The notes under the pieces: generated by a model | The model's input: only the letters and a program-made list of their open reading frames with translations | Database searches by the model: none | What the model was told of the DNA's origin: nothing | Shown here: positions 1 to 6,582 of the stretch, piece after piece | Position numbering within the stretch: position 1 is the first letter of the stretch | Layout of the letters: each line of letters starts with the position of its first letter | Source: CAXRBC01 sp041158045 | Lineage (GTDB): Bacteria; Actinomycetota; Acidimicrobiia; Acidimicrobiales; Ilumatobacteraceae | DNA length: 22,505 bases | Assembly (NCBI GenBank): GCA_041158045.1 | Contig: JBEBCD010000027.1 | Span: 1 to 22,505, forward strand | Direction: 5' to 3' | Made by a program: the position numbers and the translations under genes

Positions 1-894
1 CAGGCGACGTACCCGAGCGTCACCACGGACGCCCGCGGCCTGCGCACCGTCGTCGGCGCCGACCCCGACCGCCCGACGGCGCTCCTCGTCGGCGGCAGCA
101 CGGCCTTCGGCATCGGCGCCACGAGCGACGCCGCCTCCGTCGCGAGCCGCCTCAGCGCCACGACGCGGTGGTCGTGGCGCAACTACGGCGGCCGCGCGCT
201 CAACTCGACCCAGGAAGCCGTCCTCACCCACCTCATGGGCACCGACGATCTCGCGGGCCCGATCGTGCTGCTCTCCGGGCTCAACAACCTCGTGCGCGCC
301 TGCATGCCCGGCGCCTTCGACCCGACGTACGGCGCGTTCTTCCAGCAGTCGCACTTCGAGCGCCAGATGCGCGTCGCGGCGGTCGGCACGCGCGCCCTCG
401 CGCGCATGCTCGCGCGCGGCCTCGCGGCCAAGGCGGGCATCGGTCGCGGCCCGTGGGAGTCCGACGCCGCCGCGCCGCGCGAGCTTGCCGCGCACGCCTC
501 GGCCAACTACGACCCGATGCTCCACGTCCTGCGCCGCGACCTCGAGTACTTCGCGATGGTCGCGGCCGCGCGCCGTACGTCGTGCACGTTCGTGCTGCAG
601 CCCTACGCGCCGTGGATCGCCAAGGCGCTCGACCCGCGGGAGCGCGAGCTCTTCGCGCTGCTCGACGAGGAGGGCGCCGACTTCACGCCCGTCGCGGCGG
701 AGGTGACGCGCCGCGGCGACGCATACCGGCGCGACGTCGCGCGGATCTGCGCCGACGCGGGCGTGGCGTTCGTGGATGCGAATGCGGGCCCGGCCTTCGT
801 CGGGCCCGACTGGCTCTTCGTCGACCGTCTGCACCTGACCGACGCCGGCCAGGACGCGGCGGCGCGACTCATCGCGTCGGCCCTCCCGCGCTGA
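1..894 (+). CDS. SGNH/GDSL-type hydrolase, 5' partial
   Basis: The reading frame is open from the first base, so the N-terminus lies outside the window; 297 residues are visible. SGNH-fold landmarks appear in order: the nucleophile block GGSTAFG (visible residues 31-37, Ser33), a Gly/Asn-containing second block NYGG (61-64), an SGLNNL block with the Asn (92-97), and a C-terminal DRLHLT block (275-280) with the catalytic Asp and His. The family hydrolyses or transfers acyl groups on lipids, sugars or wall polymers; the substrate cannot be read from the sequence. Whether it is exported cannot be judged because the N-terminus is missing. It ends at TGA 892-894, and a separate promoter-like hexamer follows 50 bases later. 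The fold call is solid; the specific function is unknown. Confidence 0.8.
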   Translation, partial: QATYPSVTTDARGLRTVVGADPDRPTALLVGGSTAFGIGATSDAASVASRLSATTRWSWRNYGGRALNSTQEAVLTHLMGTDDLAGPIVLLSGLNNLVRACMPGAFDPTYGAFFQQSHFERQMRVAAVGTRALARMLARGLAAKAGIGRGPWESDAAAPRELAAHASANYDPMLHVLRRDLEYFAMVAAARRTSCTFVLQPYAPWIAKALDPRERELFALLDEEGADFTPVAAEVTRRGDAYRRDVARICADAGVAFVDANAGPAFVGPDWLFVDRLHLTDAGQDAAARLIASALPR

Positions 895-943
895 CACCCC
901 TCGGTCCCCGCCGCACCCCACTCGAGCGCCCGCGCCGCGGGGC

Positions 944-949
944 TATCGT
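944..949 (+). promoter_or_regulatory. -10 hexamer TATCGT for the 27-codon ORF
   Basis: TATCGT ends 7 bases before the GTG at 957, the same geometry as the other gene heads here. This implies a leaderless transcript starting at or next to the GTG. No convincing -35 element is seen. Confidence 0.5.
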
Positions 950-956
950 CGCGTCG

Positions 957-1040
957 GTGCTGCGCCGCCTCGTCGCCTGGATCCGTCGCCTGGTCTCCGG
1001 TCGCGGCGGCGCGCCCGACGACCGCTACCCGATGTTCTAG
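957..1040 (+). CDS. Possible 27-residue basic small protein
   Basis: A short ORF (GTG to TAG) encodes a basic, amphipathic-looking N-terminal half (MLRRLVAWIRRLVSGRGG) and an acidic/aromatic tail (APDDRYPMF). It is not a recognised family. The main reason to believe it is context: a TATCGT hexamer ends 7 bases upstream, matching the leaderless start pattern of neighbouring genes, in a window where almost all DNA is coding. Its TAG stop shares the palindrome CTAG (1037-1040) with the TAG stop of the convergent gene. A role at the membrane surface would fit the Arg/Trp-rich helix but is speculation. It could instead be a chance ORF downstream of a small-RNA promoter. Confidence 0.4.
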   Translation: MLRRLVAWIRRLVSGRGGAPDDRYPMF

Positions 1041-1258
1041 GCCCCGGGGGCGCGGCGGGCGAGCGGGTGCTCCGTGAGCCACGCCGGATCGAGCGGCGCG
1101 CCCGTCGCCTCGTCGGTGAAGTAGGTCCCCGCGTCGAGGCGCTTCAGCGCCGCGTCGACATCGTCGAGATCCCGCGCGATCGCGTCGATGCCGTCGACCA
1201 CCGCATCCGTCTCGACCGCTGCATCCACGGCCACCACCGTGTCCACCGCATCCATCAC
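1037..1258 (-). CDS. Small DksA/TraR-like protein lacking zinc-finger cysteines
   Basis: This 73-residue acidic protein starts at GTG 1258 (GTG-ATG in tandem). The GTG is preferred because TATGCT (1270-1265) ends exactly 6 bases upstream. The central segment DVDAALKRLDAGTY (33-46), followed by TGAPLDPAWL and a P-x-A/L-R-R end, resembles the C-terminal part of DksA/TraR-type proteins, where 'AL.RI..GTYG.C..CG..I...RL...P.A..C' is typical. No cysteine is present, so it cannot hold the family's zinc ion. DksA-family proteins bind the RNA polymerase secondary channel; a degenerate form this short may do something else. It diverges from the cyclophilin gene with 58 bases between starts. The family link is by motif resemblance only. 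Confidence 0.6.
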   Translation of the reverse strand: MMDAVDTVVAVDAAVETDAVVDGIDAIARDLDDVDAALKRLDAGTYFTDEATGAPLDPAWLTEHPLARRAPGA

Positions 1259-1264
1259 GCGGCG

Positions 1265-1270
1265 AGCATA
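1265..1270 (-). promoter_or_regulatory. -10 hexamer TATGCT for the DksA-like gene
   Basis: On the minus strand TATGCT is followed by 6 bases and then GTG 1258. It lies back to back with the plus-strand hexamer at 1303, so both divergent promoters fit in 58 bases. Confidence 0.6.
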
Positions 1271-1302
1271 CGACCGCCTCGTCACGCGCCCGCGGATCTC
1301 GC

Positions 1303-1308
1303 TAGCGT
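1303..1308 (+). promoter_or_regulatory. -10 hexamer TAGCGT for the cyclophilin gene
   Basis: TAGCGT ends 8 bases before ATG 1317. This decides the start: upstream in-frame Met codons lie inside the divergent gene and upstream of this promoter. Confidence 0.6.
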
Positions 1309-1316
1309 GCCCCTCC

Positions 1317-1877
1317 ATGTCCACGACCGCCTTCCCCCCGCTCGACGGCTCCGCTCCGCGCGTCACGCGCTTCTCCGCACCGCCGCCGATGGGCATCGAC
1401 CCGGCCAAGCGCTACACCGCCACGATGTCCACCTCGCTCGGCGAGATCGTCATCTCGCTCGACGCGGCGTCCGCGCCCGCGACGGTGAACAACTTCGTCT
1501 TCCTCGCCGCGCAGCACTACTACGACGGCGTGATCTTCCACCGCATCATCAAGGGCTTCGTGTGCCAGGGCGGTGACCCCGAGGGCACGGGGCGCGGCGG
1601 CCCGGGCTATCGCTTCGCCGACGAGTTGCCGAAGGCGGGCCGCTACCAGGTCGGCTCGCTCGCGATGGCCAACGCGGGGCCACACACCAACGGCTCGCAG
1701 TTCTTCATCATCAGCGGCCCCGACGGCTGCCGGCTCCCGCCGCAGTACTCGCTGTTCGGCCAGGTCGTGAAGGGCCTCGACGTCGTCGAGACGATGCAGT
1801 CGGTGCCCACCGGTGCGGGTGACCGCCCGAAGACCGACGTCGTGATCTCGTCGGTCACCATCGCCGTCGCCGACTGA
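1317..1877 (+). CDS. Cyclophilin-type peptidyl-prolyl cis-trans isomerase
   Basis: This 186-residue protein is a cyclophilin: it catalyses cis-trans isomerisation of Xaa-Pro bonds and assists folding. The signature region is clear: FHRIIKGFVCQGGD (74-87, including catalytic Arg and Gln), a long GTGRGGPGY glycine loop (90-98), MANAGPHTNGSQFFI (117-131) and LFGQVVKGLDVV (146-157). An N-terminal extension of about 35 residues (PPPMGIDPAKRYTA) precedes the fold and lacks a signal peptide or lipobox, so the protein is probably cytoplasmic. Similar extensions occur, as far as I recall, in acidimicrobial homologues. The start follows the -10 hexamer at 1303. The YcaQ-like gene begins 14 bases downstream, so the two are probably co-transcribed. 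Confidence 0.93.
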   Translation: MSTTAFPPLDGSAPRVTRFSAPPPMGIDPAKRYTATMSTSLGEIVISLDAASAPATVNNFVFLAAQHYYDGVIFHRIIKGFVCQGGDPEGTGRGGPGYRFADELPKAGRYQVGSLAMANAGPHTNGSQFFIISGPDGCRLPPQYSLFGQVVKGLDVVETMQSVPTGAGDRPKTDVVISSVTIAVAD

Positions 1878-1891
1878 CGCGGCGGCCGGCC

Positions 1892-3133
1892 ATGGGCGCG
1901 AGCCGTCGCGCCCCCGCACGACCGACCCGTGCGACCCGTCGCGCCCCCGACGAGCTGTCGCTCGCCGACGCCCGGCGCATCGCGCTCGCGGCGCAGGGCT
2001 TCGGCCGCGCCTACCCGTCCGACCCGCGGCGCGCGCTCGCCCGCGTGCTCGAGGCGACCGGCGTCATCCAGATCGACTCGGTCAACGTGCTCGTGCGCAG
2101 CCAGGAGCTCCCGCTCTTCGCGCGCCTCGGCGCCCACGACCGCGACGCGATCGGCGACGCGGTCGACCGCGGGGACGTCTTCGAGTACTGGGCCCACGAG
2201 GCGTCCCTCGTCCCGACCGACCACCACCGCCTCTACCGCTGGCGCATGGCGCAGCCGCACCCCTGGCTGCGCGGCTTCCACGGCCGCCATCGCGCCCTCG
2301 TCGAGCGCGTCCACGCGCGCATCCGCGACGACGGGCCGCTCAAGGCTGCGGACCTGTCGACCCGCCGCGGCCCAAAGGGCACCTGGTGGGACTGGGACGA
2401 CGCCAAGGCCGCGCTCGAATACCTCTTCTATGCGGGTCGCGTCACCACCCGACGCCGCGACGCCGACTTCGCCCGCGTGTACGACCTGCCCGAGCGCGTC
2501 CTCCCGGCGCGCGCGCTCGCCGCGCCGACGCCACCCGAGCGCGAGGCGCGCGCCGCGCTGATCCTCCTCGCCGCGGCGCACATGGGCGTCGCGACGCTGC
2601 GGGACCTCGCCGAGTACCACCGCCAGCGCGCCACCGCCGTGCGCGACGTCGTGCGCGACCTCGTGGAGGAAGGCGCGCTGCGCGCGGTCCGCGTGCAGGG
2701 CTGGGACGAGCCGGCCTACGCCCCGCGCCGCCTCCCCGACGCGCGGCCGCACGACGGCTGTGCGCTGCTGTCGCCCTTCGACTCGCTCGTGTGGGCGCCG
2801 CGGGAGCGGGTCGAGCGGCTCTTCGACTTCCACTACCGGATCGAGATCTACACGCCGGCCGCGCGGCGCCGCTACGGCTACTACGTGCTGCCGGTGCTCG
2901 TCGGCGACCGGCTCGTCGGGCGCCTGGACCTCAAGGCCGACCGCGCCGCTTCGACGCTGCGCGTGCTCGCGAGCCACGGCGAACGGCACGCCGTCGCGTC
3001 GCGCGTCGCACCGCCGATCGCGCGCGAGCTGCGCGCGATGGCGTCGTGGCTCGGGCTCGAGCGCGTGGCGGTCGCGCGCCGCGGGTCGCTCGCGCGCGCG
3101 ATCGGCGCCGAGTGCGCCGCGCGACGCGGGTAG
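1892..3133 (+). CDS. YcaQ/AlkZ-superfamily DNA glycosylase (HTH_42 winged helix)
   Basis: This 413-residue protein belongs to the winged-helix HTH_42 family (old DUF1006), whose studied members AlkZ and E. coli YcaQ are DNA glycosylases that remove bulky alkylated bases and unhook interstrand crosslinks. Diagnostic segments are LSLADARRIALAAQGF (22-37), GVIQIDSVNVLVRSQ (57-71), HEASLVP (102-108) and, towards the C-terminus, CALLSPFDSLVW. The triplet QID at 60-62 sits where the family carries its catalytic Q-x-Q or Q-x-D motif; Q-x-D is the YcaQ-type form. The first 20 residues are basic and low-complexity, so translation might start a little later, although no better start signal is visible. 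It follows the cyclophilin by 14 bases, and its TAG stop forms part of the next gene's -10 hexamer. Confidence 0.88.
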   Translation: MGASRRAPARPTRATRRAPDELSLADARRIALAAQGFGRAYPSDPRRALARVLEATGVIQIDSVNVLVRSQELPLFARLGAHDRDAIGDAVDRGDVFEYWAHEASLVPTDHHRLYRWRMAQPHPWLRGFHGRHRALVERVHARIRDDGPLKAADLSTRRGPKGTWWDWDDAKAALEYLFYAGRVTTRRRDADFARVYDLPERVLPARALAAPTPPEREARAALILLAAAHMGVATLRDLAEYHRQRATAVRDVVRDLVEEGALRAVRVQGWDEPAYAPRRLPDARPHDGCALLSPFDSLVWAPRERVERLFDFHYRIEIYTPAARRRYGYYVLPVLVGDRLVGRLDLKADRAASTLRVLASHGERHAVASRVAPPIARELRAMASWLGLERVAVARRGSLARAIGAECAARRG

Positions 3134-3136
3134 CCT
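3131..3136 (+). promoter_or_regulatory. -10 hexamer TAGCCT overlapping the YcaQ stop codon
   Basis: TAGCCT ends 7 bases before ATG 3144. Its first three bases are the TAG stop of the upstream gene, so the C26-type gene probably has its own leaderless transcript despite being only 10 bases downstream. Confidence 0.55.
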
Positions 3137-3143
3137 CGCCGCG

Positions 3144-3893
3144 ATGACGCCGCTCGTCGCGCTCGCGGGCCGCCACGGCGCGCCGAGCCGCGTGTCGCGC
3201 GACGCGGTGGCGTTCGCCGGGCGCCGCTACCTCTCGGCGATCCTCCGCGCGGGCGGCGAGCCGGTGATCGTCTCGCCGCAGCCACTCTCGGAGGGGGACG
3301 CGCGCGAGACCATGCGCCGATTCGACGGACTCGTGCTCATGGGCGGCGCCGATGTGGACCCGCGCAGCTACGGCGAGGCGCCCGGCCCCCGCACCTACGG
3401 CGTGCAGCCCGAGCAGGACGCCTTCGAGACCGCGCTGCTGCGCGCCGCGCTCGCCGAGGCGCGCCCCGTGCTCGCCGTGTGCCGCGGGATGCAGCTCACC
3501 AACGTCGTGCTCGGCGGCACCCTCGTGCAGCACCTCGGCGACCTGCCGACGGCGGCCTCGCTGCTGCGCCACGCCCCCGCGCAATTCCCGGTCGGCGAGG
3601 AGTTCGCCCTGCACGAGATCGTGCTCGAGTCGGACTCGGCGATGGCCCGTGCCGCGGGGACGACGCGCCTGGAGGGCGCGTCATTCCACCACCAGGGGAT
3701 CGGACGTCTCGCGGACGACCTGCGACCGGTGGGCACCGCGCCCGACGGTCTGCTCGAGGCGGTGGAGCACCGCACGCACTGGCTGCTCGGGATGCAGTGG
3801 CACCCCGAGGACACCGCCGAGCGTGATCCCGCCCAGCAGCGGATCTACGACGCGTTCGTCTCCCGGGCGCGCGAGTCGGCGTCGACGCGGTAG
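3144..3893 (+). CDS. Class I glutamine amidotransferase-fold hydrolase (peptidase C26, PuuD-like)
   Basis: This 249-residue protein matches the gamma-glutamyl-gamma-aminobutyrate hydrolase / peptidase C26 group, which cleaves gamma-glutamyl amides during polyamine (putrescine) breakdown or similar pathways. Visible motifs are LMGGADVDPRSYGE (65-78), the nucleophile elbow AVCRGMQLTNV (111-121, Cys113), FHHQGI (181-186) and the His-Glu pair in GMQWHPE (216-222; His220, Glu222), giving a full Cys-His-Glu triad. No other polyamine gene is next to it, so the substrate is unproven. The ATG is supported by the hexamer at 3131; the frame extends further upstream only into the YcaQ gene. The last 49 bases overlap the convergent MpaB-type gene. 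Confidence 0.88.
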   Translation: MTPLVALAGRHGAPSRVSRDAVAFAGRRYLSAILRAGGEPVIVSPQPLSEGDARETMRRFDGLVLMGGADVDPRSYGEAPGPRTYGVQPEQDAFETALLRAALAEARPVLAVCRGMQLTNVVLGGTLVQHLGDLPTAASLLRHAPAQFPVGEEFALHEIVLESDSAMARAAGTTRLEGASFHHQGIGRLADDLRPVGTAPDGLLEAVEHRTHWLLGMQWHPEDTAERDPAQQRIYDAFVSRARESASTR

Positions 3894-4786
3894 GGCGACG
3901 ACGGCGACGTCACCCAGCGCAGCCCCGCGGTGATCGCCGCGCCGAGCGGCCACAGCACGAGCCGCTCGGTGACCGGCAGCAGCGGCAGGCGCAGGGGGAT
4001 GCGCGCCCACGCCGGCAGCGTCGCGACGGTGGCCGCAGCGAGCAGCGCGTAGGCGGCGCGGGCCGGCGGGTCGAGCGGCGGCGTGAGGAGCAGGTATCGC
4101 GCGGCGTCGCGGCTCTCGCGCGTCGACCGCAGCTCGCGCTTGTACGCGCGCAGCTGCGTGCCGAGCTCGCGCTCGGTGCGGGGCGGGCGCTCCACGCCGA
4201 GCGCCTCGGCGACGTGCGCCATGTCGGCGACGTAGCCGTCGCAGCCCGCCTGGTCGAGCGGCCGCTCGCCGAACCGCTGGTGCGCCACGAGGAACGACTC
4301 GACCTCCGCGACGTGCACCCACTTGAGCAGGTGCGGGTCGCTCGCCGAGTACGGGCGCCCGTCCGGCGCGGTGCCGACGACGCGGGAGTGCACGTCGCGG
4401 ATGCGCGCGATGGTGCGCTCGGCCATCGCGGCGGGGCCGAACGTGGTGACGGCGAGGAAGTCCGCGGTGCGCTGCAGGCGGCCCCACGGGTCGGTGCGGT
4501 AGTCGGAGTGCTGCGCGACGCCGGCCATCGCGAGCGGATGCAGCGACTGCAGCAGCAGCGCGCGCAGCCCACCGATGAACATCGAGGCGTCCGCGTGCAC
4601 GCGGCGGATCGGGCGGTCCTCCGCGTACCAGCGCTCGCCCGGCGCCTCCATCAGCGCGCGTGCGCGCTCCTCACCGTCCGGTCCGACGACGTAGCGGCGC
4701 AGCGTGTCCGCCATCGACTCGCGCACCGTCGCGACGGCCCGCGTGACGCGCGCGACGTCGAGGTGCTCGGGCAGGGGGAGCCGCAC
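3845..4786 (-). CDS. MpaB-family oxygenase (DUF2236)
   Basis: This 313-residue protein belongs to the DUF2236 family, now named after the fungal oxygenase MpaB; related bacterial members include haem-dependent latex-clearing and other oxygenases. Conserved stretches visible are the start of the domain with its LLLQSLHPLAMAGVAQHS segment (77-94), DPWGRLQRTADFL (98-110), a V-x-G-x-x-PDGRPYSASDP block near 137-150 followed by LLKWVHVAEVESFL, and a hydrophobic C-terminal third that may contact the membrane. Conserved histidines could bind haem b, and the substrate is unknown. The start is GTG 4786; an ATG at 4790 is out of frame. The upstream hexamer CACGAT has the right spacing but a C at the first position. 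The 3' end overlaps the C26-type gene by 49 bases. Confidence 0.82.
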   Translation of the reverse strand: MRLPLPEHLDVARVTRAVATVRESMADTLRRYVVGPDGEERARALMEAPGERWYAEDRPIRRVHADASMFIGGLRALLLQSLHPLAMAGVAQHSDYRTDPWGRLQRTADFLAVTTFGPAAMAERTIARIRDVHSRVVGTAPDGRPYSASDPHLLKWVHVAEVESFLVAHQRFGERPLDQAGCDGYVADMAHVAEALGVERPPRTERELGTQLRAYKRELRSTRESRDAARYLLLTPPLDPPARAAYALLAAATVATLPAWARIPLRLPLLPVTERLVLWPLGAAITAGLRWVTSPSSPYRVDADSRARETNAS

Positions 4787-4792
4787 GCATCG

Positions 4793-4798
4793 ATCGTG
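4793..4798 (-). promoter_or_regulatory. Weak -10 hexamer CACGAT for the MpaB-type gene
   Basis: On the minus strand CACGAT lies 6 bases before GTG 4786. It departs from TANNNT at the first base but keeps the leaderless geometry. Confidence 0.35.
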
Positions 4799-4836
4799 TC
4801 ATCGGACGTCGCCCGATCGCCACCCGTGCGCACAAG

Positions 4837-4842
4837 TACGCT
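4837..4842 (+). promoter_or_regulatory. -10 hexamer TACGCT for the permease/LDT operon
   Basis: TACGCT ends 7 bases before ATG 4850. It fixes the permease start well downstream of the long open frame that extends upstream through the opposite-strand gene. Confidence 0.6.
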
Positions 4843-4849
4843 TGACCCG

Positions 4850-5932
4850 ATGCCGAGGTGGGTCCCCCGCGCCATTGCGCTGTTCTGGGGCGGCTTCCTC
4901 GCCGCGCTCGCGATCCGGGCGGTGTTCCACCGGCTCTCGAGCTTCCTGCTGCTCGTCCTCGTCGCGGTGTTCCTCGCGTTCGCGCTCGAGCCCGCGGTCA
5001 ACGCGCTCCACCGCCGGCGCTGGCCCCGCGGCGCCGCGACGGTGGCGCTCCTCGTCGCCGTCCTCGCGGGCTTCGGCATCCTCGTCGGCGCGATCGGCGC
5101 GCTCGTCGCCGGCCAGGCCCGCGACCTCGTGGACAACCGCGCGACCTACGTCGACGAGACCGTCGACTTCCTCAACGACGCGTTCGGCACGTCCATCGAC
5201 GCCTCGCGCTGGAACGAGGCGATCGACGACCCCGACGGCAGCGTGCAGTCGTTCTTCGACCGCCAGCAGGGTCGCGTCCTGCGGCTCTCGGTGAGCGCAC
5301 TCGGCAGCACGCTCCAGGTGCTCACGATCCTCCTCTTCACCTTCTACCTCGCGGCCGACGGGCCGCGGCTGCGGCGCGCCATCTGCTCGCGGCTCGCGCC
5401 CGACCGCCAGCGCGTCGTGCTCCAGATCTGGGGCCTCGCCATCGACAAGACGGGCGGCTACATCTACTCGCGCCTCCTGCTCGCGACGCTCTCCTCGCTG
5501 GCGCACGGGATCGCGTTCCAGATCGTCGGCACGCCGTACCCGGTCGTGCTCGCGCTGTGGGTCGGCATCATCTCCCAGTTCCTGCCCGTCGTCGGCACGT
5601 ACCTCGCCGGCGTGCTCCCGGTGCTCCTCGCCTTCCTCGACTCGCCCGTGCGGGCCCTCGCGGTGATCGTCGTCATCGCGGTGTACCAGCAGTTGGAAAA
5701 CTTCCTCCTCGCGCCCCGCATCACCGCCCACACGCTCGAGATCCATCCCGCCGTCGCGTTCGGCTCCGCGATCGCCGGCGGCGCCCTGCTCGGCCCGATC
5801 GGCGCCCTGCTCGCGCTCCCCGTCGCCGCGATGGCCCAGGGGATCGTGAGCGAGTGGGGCCACCGCCACGAGCTCGTGATCGACCCGCTCTTCGACACCC
5901 TGCCGCCGCAGCACCGGCGACGCCCGGAGTGA
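4850..5932 (+). CDS. AI-2E/PerM-family membrane transporter
   Basis: This 360-residue polytopic membrane protein belongs to the AI-2E transporter (PerM/YdiK/TqsA) family, whose members export small molecules or act as ion antiporters. It has hydrophobic segments near residues 5-25, 30-50 and 60-85, then a large extracytoplasmic, acid-rich loop (about 86-160), and several C-terminal helices. Family marks are the GIISQFLPVVGTYLAGVLP segment (about 239-257), the QQLENFLLAPRI motif and the LGPIGALLALPVAA segment near the end. The substrate cannot be predicted. The ATG follows the hexamer at 4837. Its TGA overlaps the GTG of the L,D-transpeptidase gene as GTGA (5929-5932), so translation of the two is probably coupled and the products may act together at the envelope. 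Confidence 0.9.
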   Translation: MPRWVPRAIALFWGGFLAALAIRAVFHRLSSFLLLVLVAVFLAFALEPAVNALHRRRWPRGAATVALLVAVLAGFGILVGAIGALVAGQARDLVDNRATYVDETVDFLNDAFGTSIDASRWNEAIDDPDGSVQSFFDRQQGRVLRLSVSALGSTLQVLTILLFTFYLAADGPRLRRAICSRLAPDRQRVVLQIWGLAIDKTGGYIYSRLLLATLSSLAHGIAFQIVGTPYPVVLALWVGIISQFLPVVGTYLAGVLPVLLAFLDSPVRALAVIVVIAVYQQLENFLLAPRITAHTLEIHPAVAFGSAIAGGALLGPIGALLALPVAAMAQGIVSEWGHRHELVIDPLFDTLPPQHRRRPE

Positions 5933-6582
5933 GGCGGCTCGCCCCACTCGTCGCCTCGGCCCTGCTCGCCGGTGCGGCCGGGGTGCTCGGCGGTGCGCGC
6001 ATCTCGCGGGCCGACGACGCGACGACGACGACCAGCACGAGCACGACCAGCACCAGCTCGACGACGACCAGCACGACCACGACCGTCCCCGCGACGTCGG
6101 TCCCCTCGACGTCGAGCACCGGCCCCGTCGCCACGACCCGCCTCCGCTACCCCGCGTACTCGCGCGTCTCGCCCCCCGCGCTCCCGCCGCGCTCCGGCGA
6201 CGGCCGCCGCGTCGTCTATTCCAACCGCCTGCAGTGGGTCTGGGTCGTCGACCGCGACGGCACCGTGGTGCGGGCGATGCCCGTCTCGGGACGCCGCGGC
6301 GTGCCCGAGGCCGGCGCGTACCGCGTCACGAGCCAGTCGCCGAAGTCGTTCAGCCTCGACTTCGACGGCGTGTGGTTCGACCACATGACGCGATTCGCCT
6401 TCGGCCCCGACGGCGGCAACGTCGGCTTCCACGCCATCCCGCGCCAGTACGGCAAGGTGATGCAGACCGAGGAGCAGCTCGGCACCTTCCAGGGCAGCGG
6501 TTGCGTGCGCATGGCCCCGGAGGACGCGCGCTTCGTCTACCGCTGGGCGCGGCCCGGCACCCCCGTCGTCGTCGTCCCGTAG
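5929..6582 (+). CDS. Secreted L,D-transpeptidase (YkuD domain) with Thr/Ser linker
   Basis: This 217-residue protein has an N-terminal signal segment (basic MRR, then a hydrophobic stretch to about residue 23), a Thr/Ser-only linker at about 32-65, and a C-terminal YkuD-type catalytic domain (about 95-217). The domain has GFHAI (167-171, His168) and GSGCVRM (189-195, Cys192), followed by DA-x-x-VY and a GTPVVVVP end. L,D-transpeptidases form 3-3 crosslinks in peptidoglycan or attach proteins to it through a Cys thioester. The usual Ser-His-Gly-Cys motif is Gly-Ser-Gly-Cys here, so the flanking His is lost while the Cys is kept. The start is the GTG inside GTGA at the permease stop; the frame's upstream extension is Arg/Pro-rich shadow sequence. 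The 3' end overlaps the DUF885 gene by 46 bases. Confidence 0.85.
   Translation: MRRLAPLVASALLAGAAGVLGGARISRADDATTTTSTSTTSTSSTTTSTTTTVPATSVPSTSSTGPVATTRLRYPAYSRVSPPALPPRSGDGRRVVYSNRLQWVWVVDRDGTVVRAMPVSGRRGVPEAGAYRVTSQSPKSFSLDFDGVWFDHMTRFAFGPDGGNVGFHAIPRQYGKVMQTEEQLGTFQGSGCVRMAPEDARFVYRWARPGTPVVVVP

Noticed and set aside
168..1040. Long Arg/Pro-rich frames such as 168-1040, 4858-6582 (upstream part), 5464-7890 and 11124-12959
   Set aside because: In DNA this GC-rich, wrong frames stay open. These products are low-complexity Arg/Ala/Pro with no motif, and they lie over confident genes in another frame.
4787..4790. ATG at 4790 (minus strand) as the MpaB-type start
   Set aside because: It is out of frame with the protein; GTG 4786 is in frame.
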